The notes under the pieces: generated by a model | The model's database searches: none | The model's input: the letters and a program-made list of their open reading frames with translations, nothing else | Told to the model about the DNA's origin: nothing | Position numbers and translations under genes: made by a program | Assembly (NCBI GenBank): GCA_024167805.1 | Contig: CP099988.1 | Location: 2,680,371 to 2,744,370, forward strand | Reading direction: 5' to 3' | Origin: Methanobacterium sp. ERen5 | Lineage (GTDB): Archaea; Methanobacteriota; Methanobacteria; Methanobacteriales; Methanobacteriaceae | DNA length: 64,000 nucleotides | Part shown: positions 1-9,638 of the stretch, in pieces | How positions within the stretch are numbered: position 1 is the stretch's first letter | Layout of the letters: each line of letters begins with the position of its first letter

Positions 1-798
1 TTTTAAACACAAAAAATCTATAAGATTAAATTTCAATAAATTAAGATTAGAAATTTAAATTGTTTTCAAAAGTTCACATACATCAACATGACATGTTTTA
101 GTATGCAAAAACCATAATTTGTTAAATTGCCCTAAATAGATCGTGCCATATATACTGGCCAGTGTAAATTTGGACTGTTTGAAGATTTTAGAAAATCCTT
201 GGAAAATCCAATGAAATTTCACTCCTTGAAAAAATCAGATGTTCTAAAAATCGGTTAGACTATCATACCAATCAATACAATAATAATATTTCTGAATTAA
301 AATCTGGAATGATACGTAATTTCGTGAATTTGGTGTTTATTCAAAAATTTTACCATTAATTTCCGAAAATAGTAGAAAAATAATTAAAAAAATTGAATAT
401 GCTGACACATAACATCTGATGTTAGGATTCATGGTTTGAAAAATGGAAATCTTAACTAAAATCTTGAAAAATATGTCAAAATATAATATAAAATGTACAA
501 ACAATTATTAAGTTTACTTCGTCAAACAATTCTATAACGAAGTTGAGCATAAAACATACTATTTTTACAACTTTTTTCAAAAAAATATCTACAAAAGAAT
601 AGATCCAATTTCAATAATTACAAAATACACTTATTTAAAATGCTAAATTTTTATTCACTTTCTGGTGACGAATAATTTGTACATTTTTATGACCATTAAA
701 TATATACTTTTAACTAAACAATTGTTATAATAATTATTAGAGTAATAAATTAGAACTAAATTTTATAATTACTTGGAAAATTGAATTTAGGGATCAAA
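1..798. other. AT-rich intergenic region
   Basis: No open reading frame with a plausible ribosome binding site was seen on either strand across nearly 800 bases. The only structured signal is near the right end: a TATA-like stretch at 696-706 followed by the palindrome AACAATTGTT at 717-726, upstream of the decayed QueG-like gene. No CRISPR repeats or tRNA were recognised. Confidence 0.6.
717..726. promoter_or_regulatory. Partial copy of the sulfur-type operator palindrome
   Basis: The sequence AACAATTGTT is the 10-bp core of the palindrome TAACWATWGTTA found upstream of iscU, iscS, metY, tRNA-Cys/cysS and the GMC oxidoreductase. Here the outer T is replaced by A on the left. It lies 11 bases after a TATA-like stretch and about 70 bases before the start of an iron-sulfur protein pseudogene, which fits the same regulon. 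A 10-bp match alone could be chance in AT-rich DNA. Confidence 0.4.
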
Positions 799-1851
799 AT
801 GAAAAATACAGATGAAAATTTGGATGATATCATAAAGGACATGGCAATAACACTTGGTGCATGTCACGTTGGAATCACAACTAGAAACTCTTTGAAGAAT
901 TAGCATTCAACAACAGACTTGGATTATATATTGGAAGGTGCAGAATCTGCAGTAACTTTTGCAGTTCCCTTTGAAGAGGAAGATCCGGACTGTGCAATGG
1001 ATATGTTCCTAAAAAAAGAGGATCAAAAAAGACTTGAAAAACAAAAGGTAAGGGCCACTACCCTTGCAAATGGAATTGTCCTCGAAATATCAGGATTGTT
1101 AAATCAAATTGGATTTAAAACAGAACCCGTACATTCAAACTTTGTTTACAGGAAAGAATCGCCATCAGAATACAGAGTTCCACCATTATCCCACAAACTA
1201 CTGGCATTTAAAGGAGGTGTTGGTCATATGTGACATTCTGGATTAATAATAACTCCAGAGTACGGATCAAATATGGCCCTTGCTAGTGTTGTTACCCAAA
1301 CAAAATTAAAACCCACAGAACCTTTATCCGCAGAAGAAAACTACTGTGATAACTGTAAACTCTGTTCTAAAGTATTTCTAGGAGACTATATGATCACTGA
1401 AGAATATGAGGATGAAATTGAAGGAATAAAATACAAATCAGCCCAGAAAGCACATCCAATGAGGCGTTCCTATGTTTGCACAGGAAGTACTGGATACAAT
1501 GAAGGAAACTGGTCAACATGGTCATCAGCAAGATTCAGTATTCCAAGGAACGATGAAGAATTAATAGAAATATTCCAAAAGAAAGCTGTTCCTGCCCAAT
1601 CTGAACGAAACCAAAATCATAAAATTGAAGGATGATTTTTCCACCCATTCTATCCGGGATTTAAAATTGAATATAGTTGCAGCTTGTGCCAGTTCATATG
1701 CCGCCCCAGTAGAGAAGTCAGAATGGATAGATACAAAAAATTAGCCAAAAGTGGAGTGATCATCGAAAAAGATGGTAAAAAAATAGCTGTAAACCCTGAT
1801 GACGCATATTCAAGACCATGCCCATTTGTAAGAAAAAATGTACACAGATAA
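799..1851 (+). pseudogene. QueG/reductive-dehalogenase-like iron-sulfur protein, decayed
   Basis: One reading frame of 351 codons keeps recognisable similarity to the epoxyqueuosine-reductase-like family (two 4Fe-4S clusters) but is cut by TAG at 901, TGA at 1231 and TGA at 1633. No frameshift is needed. Family landmarks remain: a T-D-L-D-Y stretch after the first stop, G-L-I-I-T-P-E-Y-G-S after the second, and H-P-F-Y-P-G-F-K after the third. Two of the stops fall where the family usually has glycine, consistent with GGA to TGA. The first cluster motif reads C-x2-C-x2-C-x2-V-F, so its fourth cysteine is now phenylalanine; the second motif keeps its cysteines. Unlike other broken genes here, the damage is by substitution, so it is probably a real pseudogene rather than a sequencing artefact. 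The family assignment is from motif memory; the substrate is unknown. Confidence 0.75.
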
Positions 1852-2091
1852 GTAAACAATCTATTCACATAAATTTACCCTCCTTTTTTTAAAACTATCC
1901 CCATAATATTCATTTAATCCTATACGATCCATCCTCTTTGAAATAATTAATTTTAACTCTAAGTATGGCTTTGTTATAAAATAATAATAGGAAGTATTGA
2001 ATAGTTATCATAAAACTCCAAATTTAAAATAATACTTATTATAGTTGTTCTGTCCATAATTAGATATAATAAATCTATATGGAGGATTTTA

Positions 2092-3656
2092 TTGGAAATA
2101 AAATCAAACTCAGCAAAGGTTGGGTGGACCGCAGCAATTATTGTTTCTTTATCCTCATTCATAATTTCATTAGACAACACTTTCATGAACGTTGCCATAT
2201 CCAATTTAGTGGTGGATCTTAACACAACAATTCCAGTTGTACAGATAATAATTAGTGTTTATGCCCTCACAATGGCTTCATTAATGTTATTTGGAAGTAA
2301 GATGCAGGATGTGGTGGGGAAAAAAACAACGTTCATTTATGGAGCCATAATATTTGGAATAGGGACAGTTATAGCAACATTCAGTGTTAATGCCCCAATG
2401 TTATTAGTAGGATGGTCTATTTTAGAGGGTATTGGTGCTGCTTTGATGACACCGGCCACAGCTTCAATTATTATAGGAAGTTATGGAGAAGATAGAAGCA
2501 CCTTTGCAATGGCAATAAGAACTTCATTTGCATCGGCAGGTGCTGGTTTCGGACCAATAATAGGAGGATTCTTAACAACTTTCTTTAGCTGGAGATGGGG
2601 TTTTGGTCTGGAATTTTTTATCATATTGATAATATTAGCCTTTTCAAGTAGATTAAAAACATTTCCATCCAATACTAATTTTTCAGATCTGGACATAAAA
2701 GGAATTATCATTTCATCATCAGGAATATTTATATTAGTCTTGGGAATTTTAAGTCTTAATACATCCACAACCTTGGAAATATCTTCAGCAATTATTGGAT
2801 TTGGAGCATTATTACTGATAATTTTCTATTTAAGAGAAAAAGTATTGATGTGCGGGATAAAATACCAATTATTGATATTAAACTCTTTAACAACCGTAAC
2901 TTCACTCTTGGAACACTTTCCAGGATGATATTAAACCTTGCGTTAGCAGGGGCTGTTTTTGTTTTACCAGTATTTTTCCAACGAGAAGTGGGTTACAATG
3001 CATTTTATACTGGTTTCGCAATTTTACCATTAACTTTGGGTGTTTTAGTATTCTCAACAGCTTCTTCCAAACTTTCTAGGCATATTGAGCCTAATATTCT
3101 TGTTTCATTAGGATTTTTTATTGCACTGATTAGTACATTAATTCTAAGCTATCAATTCAACTTAAATACCCATATTAGTAATATAATTCCTGCAACACTA
3201 CTTTTAGGTATGGGTTTGGGCCTTGCACTCCCATTAACAGCCAATATTATAATGTCATCAGTAAATGAGGATGAACAGACAAATGCATCTGGTATTATGT
3301 CTACAAGTTCTAGTTTAGGAGCATCAATTGGAACGGCATTAATTGGGGTTGTACTTATACTTGCAACCCTAAACGGATTATATAGCACCTATGATCAAAC
3401 CTATCCAAACCAGTTTAGCCACAACGAGATTAATGCGAAATTTTTATCCTATGAAAAAAAGAATGATACTACTCATAATTATCTGGAAAAAAATCAGAAT
3501 TCCACCTTAAAAATCATCGTTAACCAAACTGTTAAAAATGCAATGCGAACTGTATTTGAATTTATCACATTCATATTTCTGATAAGTTTCATTGTTTCCT
3601 TATTTATCCAGCCTATAAAAAGAAAGAAACAAGACATTGAATTATCTTTAAAATAG
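2092..3656 (+). CDS. MFS drug efflux transporter, DHA2 (EmrB/QacA) type, with probable sequencing frameshift
   Basis: This is a polytopic inner-membrane protein of about 521 residues once one base is restored, the usual length for 14-helix DHA2 proton antiporters that export drugs or other toxic compounds. Typical motifs are L-D-N-T in helix 1, R-x-x-Q-G-like G-x-G-A-A-x-x-x-P around residue 110, and G-P-I-I-G-G-F-L in helix 5. The frame breaks at the A5 run at 2837-2841; an A6 run would read R-E-K-S-I-D-V-R-D-K and join the second half, which starts in the loop before helix 8. The start is a TTG preceded by GGAGGA six bases upstream. No regulator gene adjoins it. The substrate cannot be told from sequence. 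Confidence 0.85.
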
Positions 3657-3890
3657 TTGGTACTAATCAATGAAACAAGTTTTTTAAATCAGATACTTGG
3701 TCTAATTATAAAAAAAATAACAGTTTTTAATTATTATTTTGTATTAGTTCATTCTCTAATTTTACGTAGTATTCTCAGGATTGTATTAAAAAATGATAGT
3801 TAAGAATATATATTCAAAACTATTATATGGTGCTAAGTTCAATCTGAATGTATATTTTTTGTCAAAAATTAGCTAAGAGGTATAAATTAG

Positions 3891-4478
3891 ATGAGAACTA
3901 TCAAGTTGAAAAAAGATCCATTAAAATTATTAAATGATGTTCTAAAACATTTAAAAGCCTCTCCAGATCTTGGGATTTTCAAGTGTGTTCAATGTGGAAT
4001 GTGTAGTTCTGTTTGTCCTGCTGCTAAACGTACAGACTACGATCCAAGGGAGATGTTGAGGCGGGTTCTACAAGATGATGAAACTGTTGTAGAAGATGAA
4101 TCAATATGGTATTGTTTTTCTTGTTACACATGTAACAGTGTATGTCCATCAGGAAATAATGCATGTGAAGTAAATCAAATATTAAGACAAATGGCTATCG
4201 ATAAAGGAGATATTCAAAAAATCGAGTCATTTACTCCATATGGTGATAGCTTCATAAACAAGGGAGTTGGATCCATTCCAGACAAATATTATGACGATAT
4301 GGTTAAAGATGCTGGTTCAAACTGTATGGACATAAAAAGGGATATCCAAAATATTCGTAGCGATCTTGGACTTGGAAGTTACATATTACCCGATGATTCA
4401 ATTAAAGAAATTGATTCAATACTCAAAAACTCAGGATTTATAGGAAGAATTGAAATGGTAAAGAGATGTAATAAATGA
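3891..4478 (+). CDS. hdrC: Heterodisulfide reductase subunit C, copy 1
   Basis: This 195-residue iron-sulfur protein carries two 4Fe-4S ferredoxin motifs, C-x2-C-x2-C-x3-C-P near residue 35 and again near residue 79 (C-x2-C-x2-C-x3-C-P-S-G). It relays electrons between HdrA and HdrB in the cytoplasmic heterodisulfide reductase that reduces CoM-S-S-CoB at the end of methanogenesis. It overlaps hdrB by four bases (ATGA), so the two are translationally coupled. There is no hdrA beside this copy. It is closely similar to the copy at 52172, sharing the start M-R-T-I-K-L and most of the cluster motifs. The ribosome site AGAGGT lies about nine bases before the ATG. Confidence 0.93.
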   Translation: MRTIKLKKDPLKLLNDVLKHLKASPDLGIFKCVQCGMCSSVCPAAKRTDYDPREMLRRVLQDDETVVEDESIWYCFSCYTCNSVCPSGNNACEVNQILRQMAIDKGDIQKIESFTPYGDSFINKGVGSIPDKYYDDMVKDAGSNCMDIKRDIQNIRSDLGLGSYILPDDSIKEIDSILKNSGFIGRIEMVKRCNK

Positions 4479-5440
4479 AATTAACACCTGAAAAAAATAT
4501 ATTACTCTTCAAAAGTTGTTTAATCAATGTTGAGTATCCTGGAGTGGAATCATCCACCAAATATATACTTGACAGAATTGGGGTTGAATACGTAGTTGAT
4601 GATAGACAATCTTGTTGTACTGGTTTGGGTTATTACTTCGATCTTTTTGATCAACTATCAACAACTGCCATAGCTGCCAGAAACTTTAAAATCGGTAGTG
4701 AAACTGGCCATAGTAATATAGTTACCATGTGTGCAACATGCTATGCTATCTTAAAGAAATCGGCTGAAATATTAAATGAAAATTCTGAAGCTCGAAACAA
4801 AATAAACGATATAATGGTCAAATCCGGACTTGAGAATATGGAGTACCATCAGGGTGATGTGGATCCTGCAGAAAACATTTTTCATGTGGCAGAAATCTTC
4901 TTCAATAAAAGGGATGAAATTTCTAAACTTGTTAAAGTTGATCTTTCTGATCTAAGGGTTGCTACACATCATGCATGCCATTATTGTAAAGTATTCTACA
5001 AAGATGCCATCAAAGGTGTTCGGGATCCTAATCTTCTAGATGGTCTTGTAGCATCTGTTGGTGTTGAAACCATAGGATGGTACGATCATAAAAAAGTTAC
5101 ATGTGGCTCAGGTTTCCGTCAAAGATTCATTAACAAAGAAATTTCGTTAGATGTTACAGGAGAAAAACTTCAATCTTTAAAGGATAATCATGTAGATGTA
5201 CTCATTCATATGTGCCCAAACTGTCAGATGCAGTTTGACAGATATCAACCTTGCATTGCGGAAAAGCTTGAAACTGAATTTGACATTTTCCATTTAAACA
5301 TTGCACAGTTCATAGCCCTTGCAATGGGTGCAGATCCATATTCAGTTTTAGGGATACAAACCCACACAGTTTCAGTAGCACCCCTAATCAAACAATTAAA
5401 ATCTAAATATGAAGAAATAAATTCTGAACAGACTAAATAA
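4475..5440 (+). CDS. hdrB: Heterodisulfide reductase subunit B, copy 1
   Basis: HdrB binds the two noncubane 4Fe-4S clusters where CoM-S-S-CoB is cleaved. In this 321-residue protein the first CCG motif is complete: Cys15, Cys47-Cys48 and the C-A-T-C pair. The second motif is altered: the first ligand is present (H-A-C-H-Y-C), the C-terminal C-P-N-C is present, but the central Cys-Cys pair reads Thr-Cys (V-T-C-G-S-G). The second HdrB in this window has the same change, so it is not a sequencing error. An extra cysteine in C-H-Y-C might compensate. The gene overlaps hdrC. Function as a heterodisulfide reductase is likely but the substrate of this variant may differ. Confidence 0.9.
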   Translation: MKLTPEKNILLFKSCLINVEYPGVESSTKYILDRIGVEYVVDDRQSCCTGLGYYFDLFDQLSTTAIAARNFKIGSETGHSNIVTMCATCYAILKKSAEILNENSEARNKINDIMVKSGLENMEYHQGDVDPAENIFHVAEIFFNKRDEISKLVKVDLSDLRVATHHACHYCKVFYKDAIKGVRDPNLLDGLVASVGVETIGWYDHKKVTCGSGFRQRFINKEISLDVTGEKLQSLKDNHVDVLIHMCPNCQMQFDRYQPCIAEKLETEFDIFHLNIAQFIALAMGADPYSVLGIQTHTVSVAPLIKQLKSKYEEINSEQTK

Positions 5441-5534
5441 AATCGAATATACTGAATTCTATAAATAATTATTTGATACCTTATATGACGGGTACCATTA
5501 AATATTAATATTTAAAAAATCAGGAGAGGGTTAA

Positions 5535-5834
5535 TTGAAAGAGGATAAACCAAGACCAATTCGTTTTACAGAAGCAGTTAGTGAAGATTTAAGTAGTGCA
5601 TTCACAAATTTGGCTTCGGAAATAATGAAAGATGGTGCATTATCATCTAAAGACAAATCACTCATTGCACTTGCATGTGCTGTAGCAGTGAAATGTGAAC
5701 ACTGTGTAAAAGCACATAAAGAAAAAGCATTGGATGCAGGTGCTACAATGGATGAAATCAAAGAAGCAGCATCTGTTGCTGCACAGGTACGTCTAGGATC
5801 AGGATTAACATTTGCTTCTTTTGTCCTTGATTAA
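5535..5834 (+). CDS. AhpD-like / carboxymuconolactone decarboxylase family protein
   Basis: This 99-residue protein has the all-helical AhpD-like fold signature, with the redox motif C-E-H-C followed by V-x-x-A-H (residues about 55-62). Family members form oligomers and often act as thiol peroxidases, using the Cys-x-x-Cys pair and the downstream histidine; others are decarboxylases. The start is a TTG preceded by AGGAGAGG. It follows hdrCB copy 1 by about 95 bases and may belong to the same transcription unit, which would suit a role in redox defence near oxygen-sensitive enzymes. That link is inference only. Confidence 0.85.
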   Translation: MKEDKPRPIRFTEAVSEDLSSAFTNLASEIMKDGALSSKDKSLIALACAVAVKCEHCVKAHKEKALDAGATMDEIKEAASVAAQVRLGSGLTFASFVLD

Positions 5835-6005
5835 AAAACTAAGAAATGAAACATAATAATCAAAGTTTGAATCAGATTTAACATATTAAATACGAGAATT
5901 ATAGAGTATAAATTCCCATTTTTGGAAAATTTTCTCTACTTCTCCAAACCTTTTTAGTTAATAAGTTAAAACTTTTTAATTAATAAAATCATCATGCATT
6001 AAATT

Positions 6006-6335
6006 CTATACAATTTCTTTTATATCTTTAAGATTTTCTATTAATAGGGGTTTCATTTTTTCATATCCATATTGGCCTGTGTAATGTCCCATTTTATATC
6101 TTTTTAACTGTATAATATTTTATCCATAGAAATATTGACACAATTTCTCCTAATTTTGCTGTTAATACTGATATTTCACCGGAATAGAGATTGGTTGTTA
6201 CAATGTTTCTCATATCACTGTAGCCACAACTAGAAAATGTTAATTGTCCATCTACTTAACACCATGAAAAGTTCATGATCAAAATTATCTGAACAATTGA
6301 TTAATTTTCTAAGATCATTGATTTTACCCAAACAT
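6006..6335 (-). pseudogene. Possible remnant of a small gene (degraded or error-laden)
   Basis: On the minus strand, protein-like text can be followed across several frames: a piece with F-D-H-E-L-F-M-V-L-S, then G-Q-L-T-F-S-S-C-G-Y-S-D-M-R, then K-M-G-H-Y-T-G-Q-Y-G-Y-E-K-M ending at a stop at 6006-6008. At least two frame changes are needed and the start is unclear. The composition resembles the genuine coding text of the neighbours more than random AT-rich DNA. I do not recognise the family. It may be a real gene hit by several homopolymer errors or a true remnant. Confidence 0.35.
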
Positions 6336-6563
6336 TAAATAATAGTTTTGAATATATATTCATAACTGTAGGTAAGATAGTTTAAAACACAACAAAAATA
6401 ATCTTCCAACAAGTAGTGATATAAAATTAAAGGTGAATAATCATTAGATTAAGAGTTTAACCAGGAAATAAGTTTTAATCTGTGTATGTAAATCATTTAA
6501 ATTGATAAAAACTCAAATAATCCACAGATTTCAATAAACGTAAATATTAACGGAGGTTTTCAA

Positions 6564-6866
6564 ATGGAAAACAAAAAATATATGTGTAATCAATGCGGAT
6601 TTAAATGGCAAAACCCGAAGAAAAACTATGAGAGCTGCCCAGAATGTCAGTCCAAAGATATAACGACTACAAATTTGGACAAGGAAAATCTGACAACATT
6701 TTCAAAACCAGGTAATGTTGGCAGAGGTCGTGGAAATATGGGTGGAGGACCACCAAGAGCATGTAAATGTCATAAATGTGGATATGAAACAACAAAAACT
6801 CCAGGAGTACCCTGTAGAAATCAAGCATGTCCAGAATGTGGAACACCACTGTGTGGTAGTGATTAA
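6564..6866 (+). CDS. Small double zinc-ribbon protein
   Basis: This 100-residue protein has two zinc-ribbon modules: C-x2-C at residues about 8-11 paired with C-P-E-C near 26-29, and C-x-C-x2-C-G paired with C-P-E-C-G near the C-terminus. They are joined by a glycine-rich linker (G-R-G-R-G-N-M-G-G-G). Such proteins often bind nucleic acid or metals; no catalytic site is visible. A good GGAGG site precedes the ATG. It is followed within 30 bases by the NifX-like gene and then by a cation efflux-NifX fusion, so a metal-related role is plausible. Confidence 0.8.
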   Translation: MENKKYMCNQCGFKWQNPKKNYESCPECQSKDITTTNLDKENLTTFSKPGNVGRGRGNMGGGPPRACKCHKCGYETTKTPGVPCRNQACPECGTPLCGSD

Positions 6867-6895
6867 GAATAAAATTGAATTAGGAGATGAATAAA

Positions 6896-7259
6896 ATGAT
6901 AATATGCATACCAAGTATGGAAAGTACAGGACTCTCTTCGGAAATTTCAACACATTTTGGAAAGACTCCTATTTCACAGTGCTAGATGTGGAAGATAAAG
7001 AAATAAAAAAATTGAAATTAAAAAAATTGAAAGTCGGCATGCTGGTGGGAGAGAAACACCTGCGGAAATTGTTATAAAATTAAATCCAGATGTAGTTTTG
7101 TGTGCAAATTTAGGTATGAAAGCAGTAAAAATGCTGAAAGAAAATGGTACAAAAATATATGTTGGAGCATCAGGCACAGTTGAAAACACTTACCACGCAT
7201 TTATTAATGACGAACTGAAGTTAGGCAATGAAAATACTGTCTGTACGGAAGGACATTAA
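6896..7259 (+). CDS. NifX/NifB-family (dinitrogenase iron-molybdenum cofactor) protein, two probable sequencing frameshifts
   Basis: The reading frame starts at an ATG with a GGAGATGA site and begins M-I-I-C-I-P-S-M, then S-T-H-F-G-K-T-P, typical of the small RNase-H-fold family that carries FeMo-cofactor precursors or related metal clusters. Two missing bases, one at the T at 6970-6971 and one in the A7 run at 7005-7011, restore about 121 residues through R-H-A-G-G-R-E-T-P-A and the conserved C-A-N-L-G-M-K-A-V to a TAA at 7257-7259. Family members in methanogens without nitrogenase are common and of unknown function. It sits between a zinc-ribbon gene and a cation transporter that carries the same domain at its C-terminus. 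Confidence 0.75.
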
Positions 7260-7320
7260 TGGAATTCTTGTAAAAAATTGAAAATGATGGACAATATTTC
7301 CCATTTGAATTAGTGATTTC

Positions 7321-8542
7321 ATGAACAATAAGTACATAAACCTAAAAAAAGGAGAAAAAGCTGCTAAATATTCTACTTTTGCAAACTTAGCTCTGGCAGT
7401 TATGAAGTTAGTCGTGGGATTGCTATCGGGCAGTATCGCATTAATAGCCGATGGTGTCCATTCATTTTCAGACATATTTGCATCTGTTGCTGTATATATC
7501 GGTTTAAAACTTTCTCAAAAGGAACCAGATGAGAAGTTTCAGTATGGTTATTACAAATTTGAAACATTGGCATCACTCATCATTTCCGTGATCATCATAT
7601 TAACAGGTTTTGAAATAGTAGTTGACTCTGTAAAGAGTATAATAACACCTACACAAATGACAATACCATTAGTTGTAATTACTGCAAGTATAATATCCAT
7701 ATTAGTTTCCTATTTATTGTCCCGGTATAAAGAGAAAGTAGGAAATGAAATAAATTCACCAGCTTTAATAAATGACGGTAAACACAGCTTTGTAGACGTA
7801 TTTTCTTCATTAATAGTATTTTTAGGAATTTTATTTTCATTCATAGGTTATCCGATCTTTCAGGGATTTGCAGGATTTGGAGTTGCTCTTCTAATCATAT
7901 ACATTGGCCTCAAATATGGTAAACAAGATATACTAATATTATTAGACGCAAATATCGATCCAAAAACAGTTGATACCATTAAATCCATCGCAATAAATTT
8001 AGATGGTGTTGAAGGAGTTCACAATATCAAAATCAGGAGATCTGGACCTTATGTACTGGCCGAACTCCATATAGAAACTGAAAGGAAATACACGATACAA
8101 AAAGGAGATGAAATATCTAAAAAACTGGAATCGCTGATAAGAAATGAACTCAAAAATTTAGACAGCCTATTAATCAAAGTAGATCCATCAAACAAAACAT
8201 TAATTAAAATAGCTGTACCAGTTGATAAAGAGAATGGTTTTAGTTCAACAATTTCAAAACATTTCGGAAAAGCACCCTACTATTTAATTGCTGAAATTGA
8301 TAAAAATCAAATAAAAAGTTACATAGTTAAAAAAATCCTGGTGAAATTCAGGAACAAAAAAAGGGCTTAAAACAGCACAATTTCTTATAGATGAGAAAGT
8401 AGATGTCCTCATATTTAATGGAAAAATCAATGAGGGACCTTCCTTTGCTTTATCATCCCAATTAATTTCGATTATTAGTCTTGATGGAGAAACTTTAAGG
8501 GATGCAATACTCAATGCAGCCACGAAAAAATTAGAGATGTAA
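7321..8542 (+). CDS. Cation diffusion facilitator fused to a NifX-type domain, two probable sequencing frameshifts
   Basis: Residues 1 to about 300 form a cation diffusion facilitator: six transmembrane helices with the metal sites D-G-V-H-S-F-S-D and D-G-K-H-S-F-V-D, then a cytoplasmic metallochaperone-like domain. From about residue 305 a NifX/dinitrogenase-cofactor domain follows (I-A-V-P-V-D and [10 protein letters not shown]). The frame breaks at two A7 runs, 8329-8335 and 8356-8362; adding one A to each continues the second domain through [14 protein letters not shown] and N-E-G-P-S-F-A-L to a stop at 8540-8542, giving 407 residues. It probably exports a divalent metal such as Fe(II), Zn(II) or Mn(II), with the C-terminal domain as a possible metal or cluster sensor. 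Confidence 0.8.
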
Positions 8543-8580
8543 CCAAAATCAATTGAAGAGAAAATTTATGAAGTGATAAT

Positions 8581-9066
8581 ATGGACAAGAAAACAGGAAT
8601 TGTAGGATTTACAGGAGCATTTAGGGATAATTTGAAAGATGTTGCGGATGGATCTAAGATTGTATTCACAGGATCTGCAGCAGTTTGTACACCATTTATT
8701 GAACTTTTATCATATTCAATTCGCGATAAAAATCATGAATTAGTGTTTGTACCAAATGCTGATTTAAAACAAACTAAAAAGTTAAAGATGGAAAATAATC
8801 TGGGATACAGTGTAATGGATATTAATACAGATCCTAACAATCCAGATGTAGTGGTTGTCATGGGTGGTCTTGCAATGCCAAAATTTGGTTGTTCACCTGA
8901 AGATGTTATAAATATGGTGAAAGAGATTTCTAAAGGCAATAATCCCAAATTAATAGGGGTTTGTTTTATGAATATATTCCAACGAACAGGATGGACAGAA
9001 AAAATTGGATTTGATGTACTCATTGACACTAAAATGGAAACAACAGTATTTAATGATATTCATTAA
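8581..9066 (+). CDS. DUF2124 family protein
   Basis: This 161-residue protein resembles the DUF2124 family seen almost only in methanogens. It has a G-S-A-A-V-C-T-P-F motif near residue 30, V-V-V-M-G-G-L-A-M-P-K-F-G-C near residue 98, and I-G-V-C-F-M-N near residue 125, suggesting a Rossmann-like alpha/beta fold with several conserved cysteines. The function is unknown. It follows the CDF-NifX fusion by about 40 bases in the same direction and is probably co-transcribed with the metal cluster upstream. A GTGATA site precedes the ATG. Confidence 0.75.
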   Translation: MDKKTGIVGFTGAFRDNLKDVADGSKIVFTGSAAVCTPFIELLSYSIRDKNHELVFVPNADLKQTKKLKMENNLGYSVMDINTDPNNPDVVVVMGGLAMPKFGCSPEDVINMVKEISKGNNPKLIGVCFMNIFQRTGWTEKIGFDVLIDTKMETTVFNDIH

Positions 9067-9638
9067 CTTTGGATTAGTTTAGCCCAATTATGGGCAAATG
9101 GGATTATTATTGATTGAACCAACTGAATTTATAAAATAATATTGTATTTTTAATGTTTAGTAATCTAATCATAATCCCCTAAATATACATTAATCCTATT
9201 TTACTCTTTTAATAGGTAATTAATACAATAAATATCGATACTACTAACCTTACTTAAGTATGGAACAATGTATAAATCCTACAATTAGAAAACTTATAAT
9301 AGTTTAGGTCTAATAAAAAAAAGGTTATTCTCCTCAACTGAACGAATCATAAACTAAATAATTCAGTGTTTTTTTTATTCTTTAATTTTAATTCGTTTTA
9401 AAGGCCGAAAAATGTTTTAAAAACAAATTTAAACACATTATATCTTATTTACAGTGATTTGTTTTTAAATGGTTTATTTTATAATTAATTCATTAAAGGA
9501 ATTTGTATTACAAATCACAATTTTTTTATGTTAAACTGTACATAATAATACTATAGAATAATTATTTAATACTTATAGCAGTTTGATATCCATTCTAGCT
9601 GTAGGATTTGAATAAAATAATCAGTGTAGGTGATAAAT
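9067..9638. other. Intergenic region upstream of glyA
   Basis: No gene was seen. It contains a short perfect hairpin, GCCCA-ATTA-TGGGC, at 9082-9095 just after the DUF2124 stop. A second weak hairpin, with ACTGAA and TTCAGT arms, runs into a T8 tract near 9369-9377. Either could serve as a terminator. The glyA ribosome site AGGTGAT ends the region, and the glyA promoter must lie within it, but no TATA box stands out. Confidence 0.45.

Noticed and set aside
799..1851. Stops in the QueG-like frame as selenocysteine or pyrrolysine codons
   Set aside because: Two different stop codons occur, two fall at expected glycine positions rather than Cys or Lys, no SECIS-like hairpin was seen, and one cluster cysteine is also lost, so decay is simpler.
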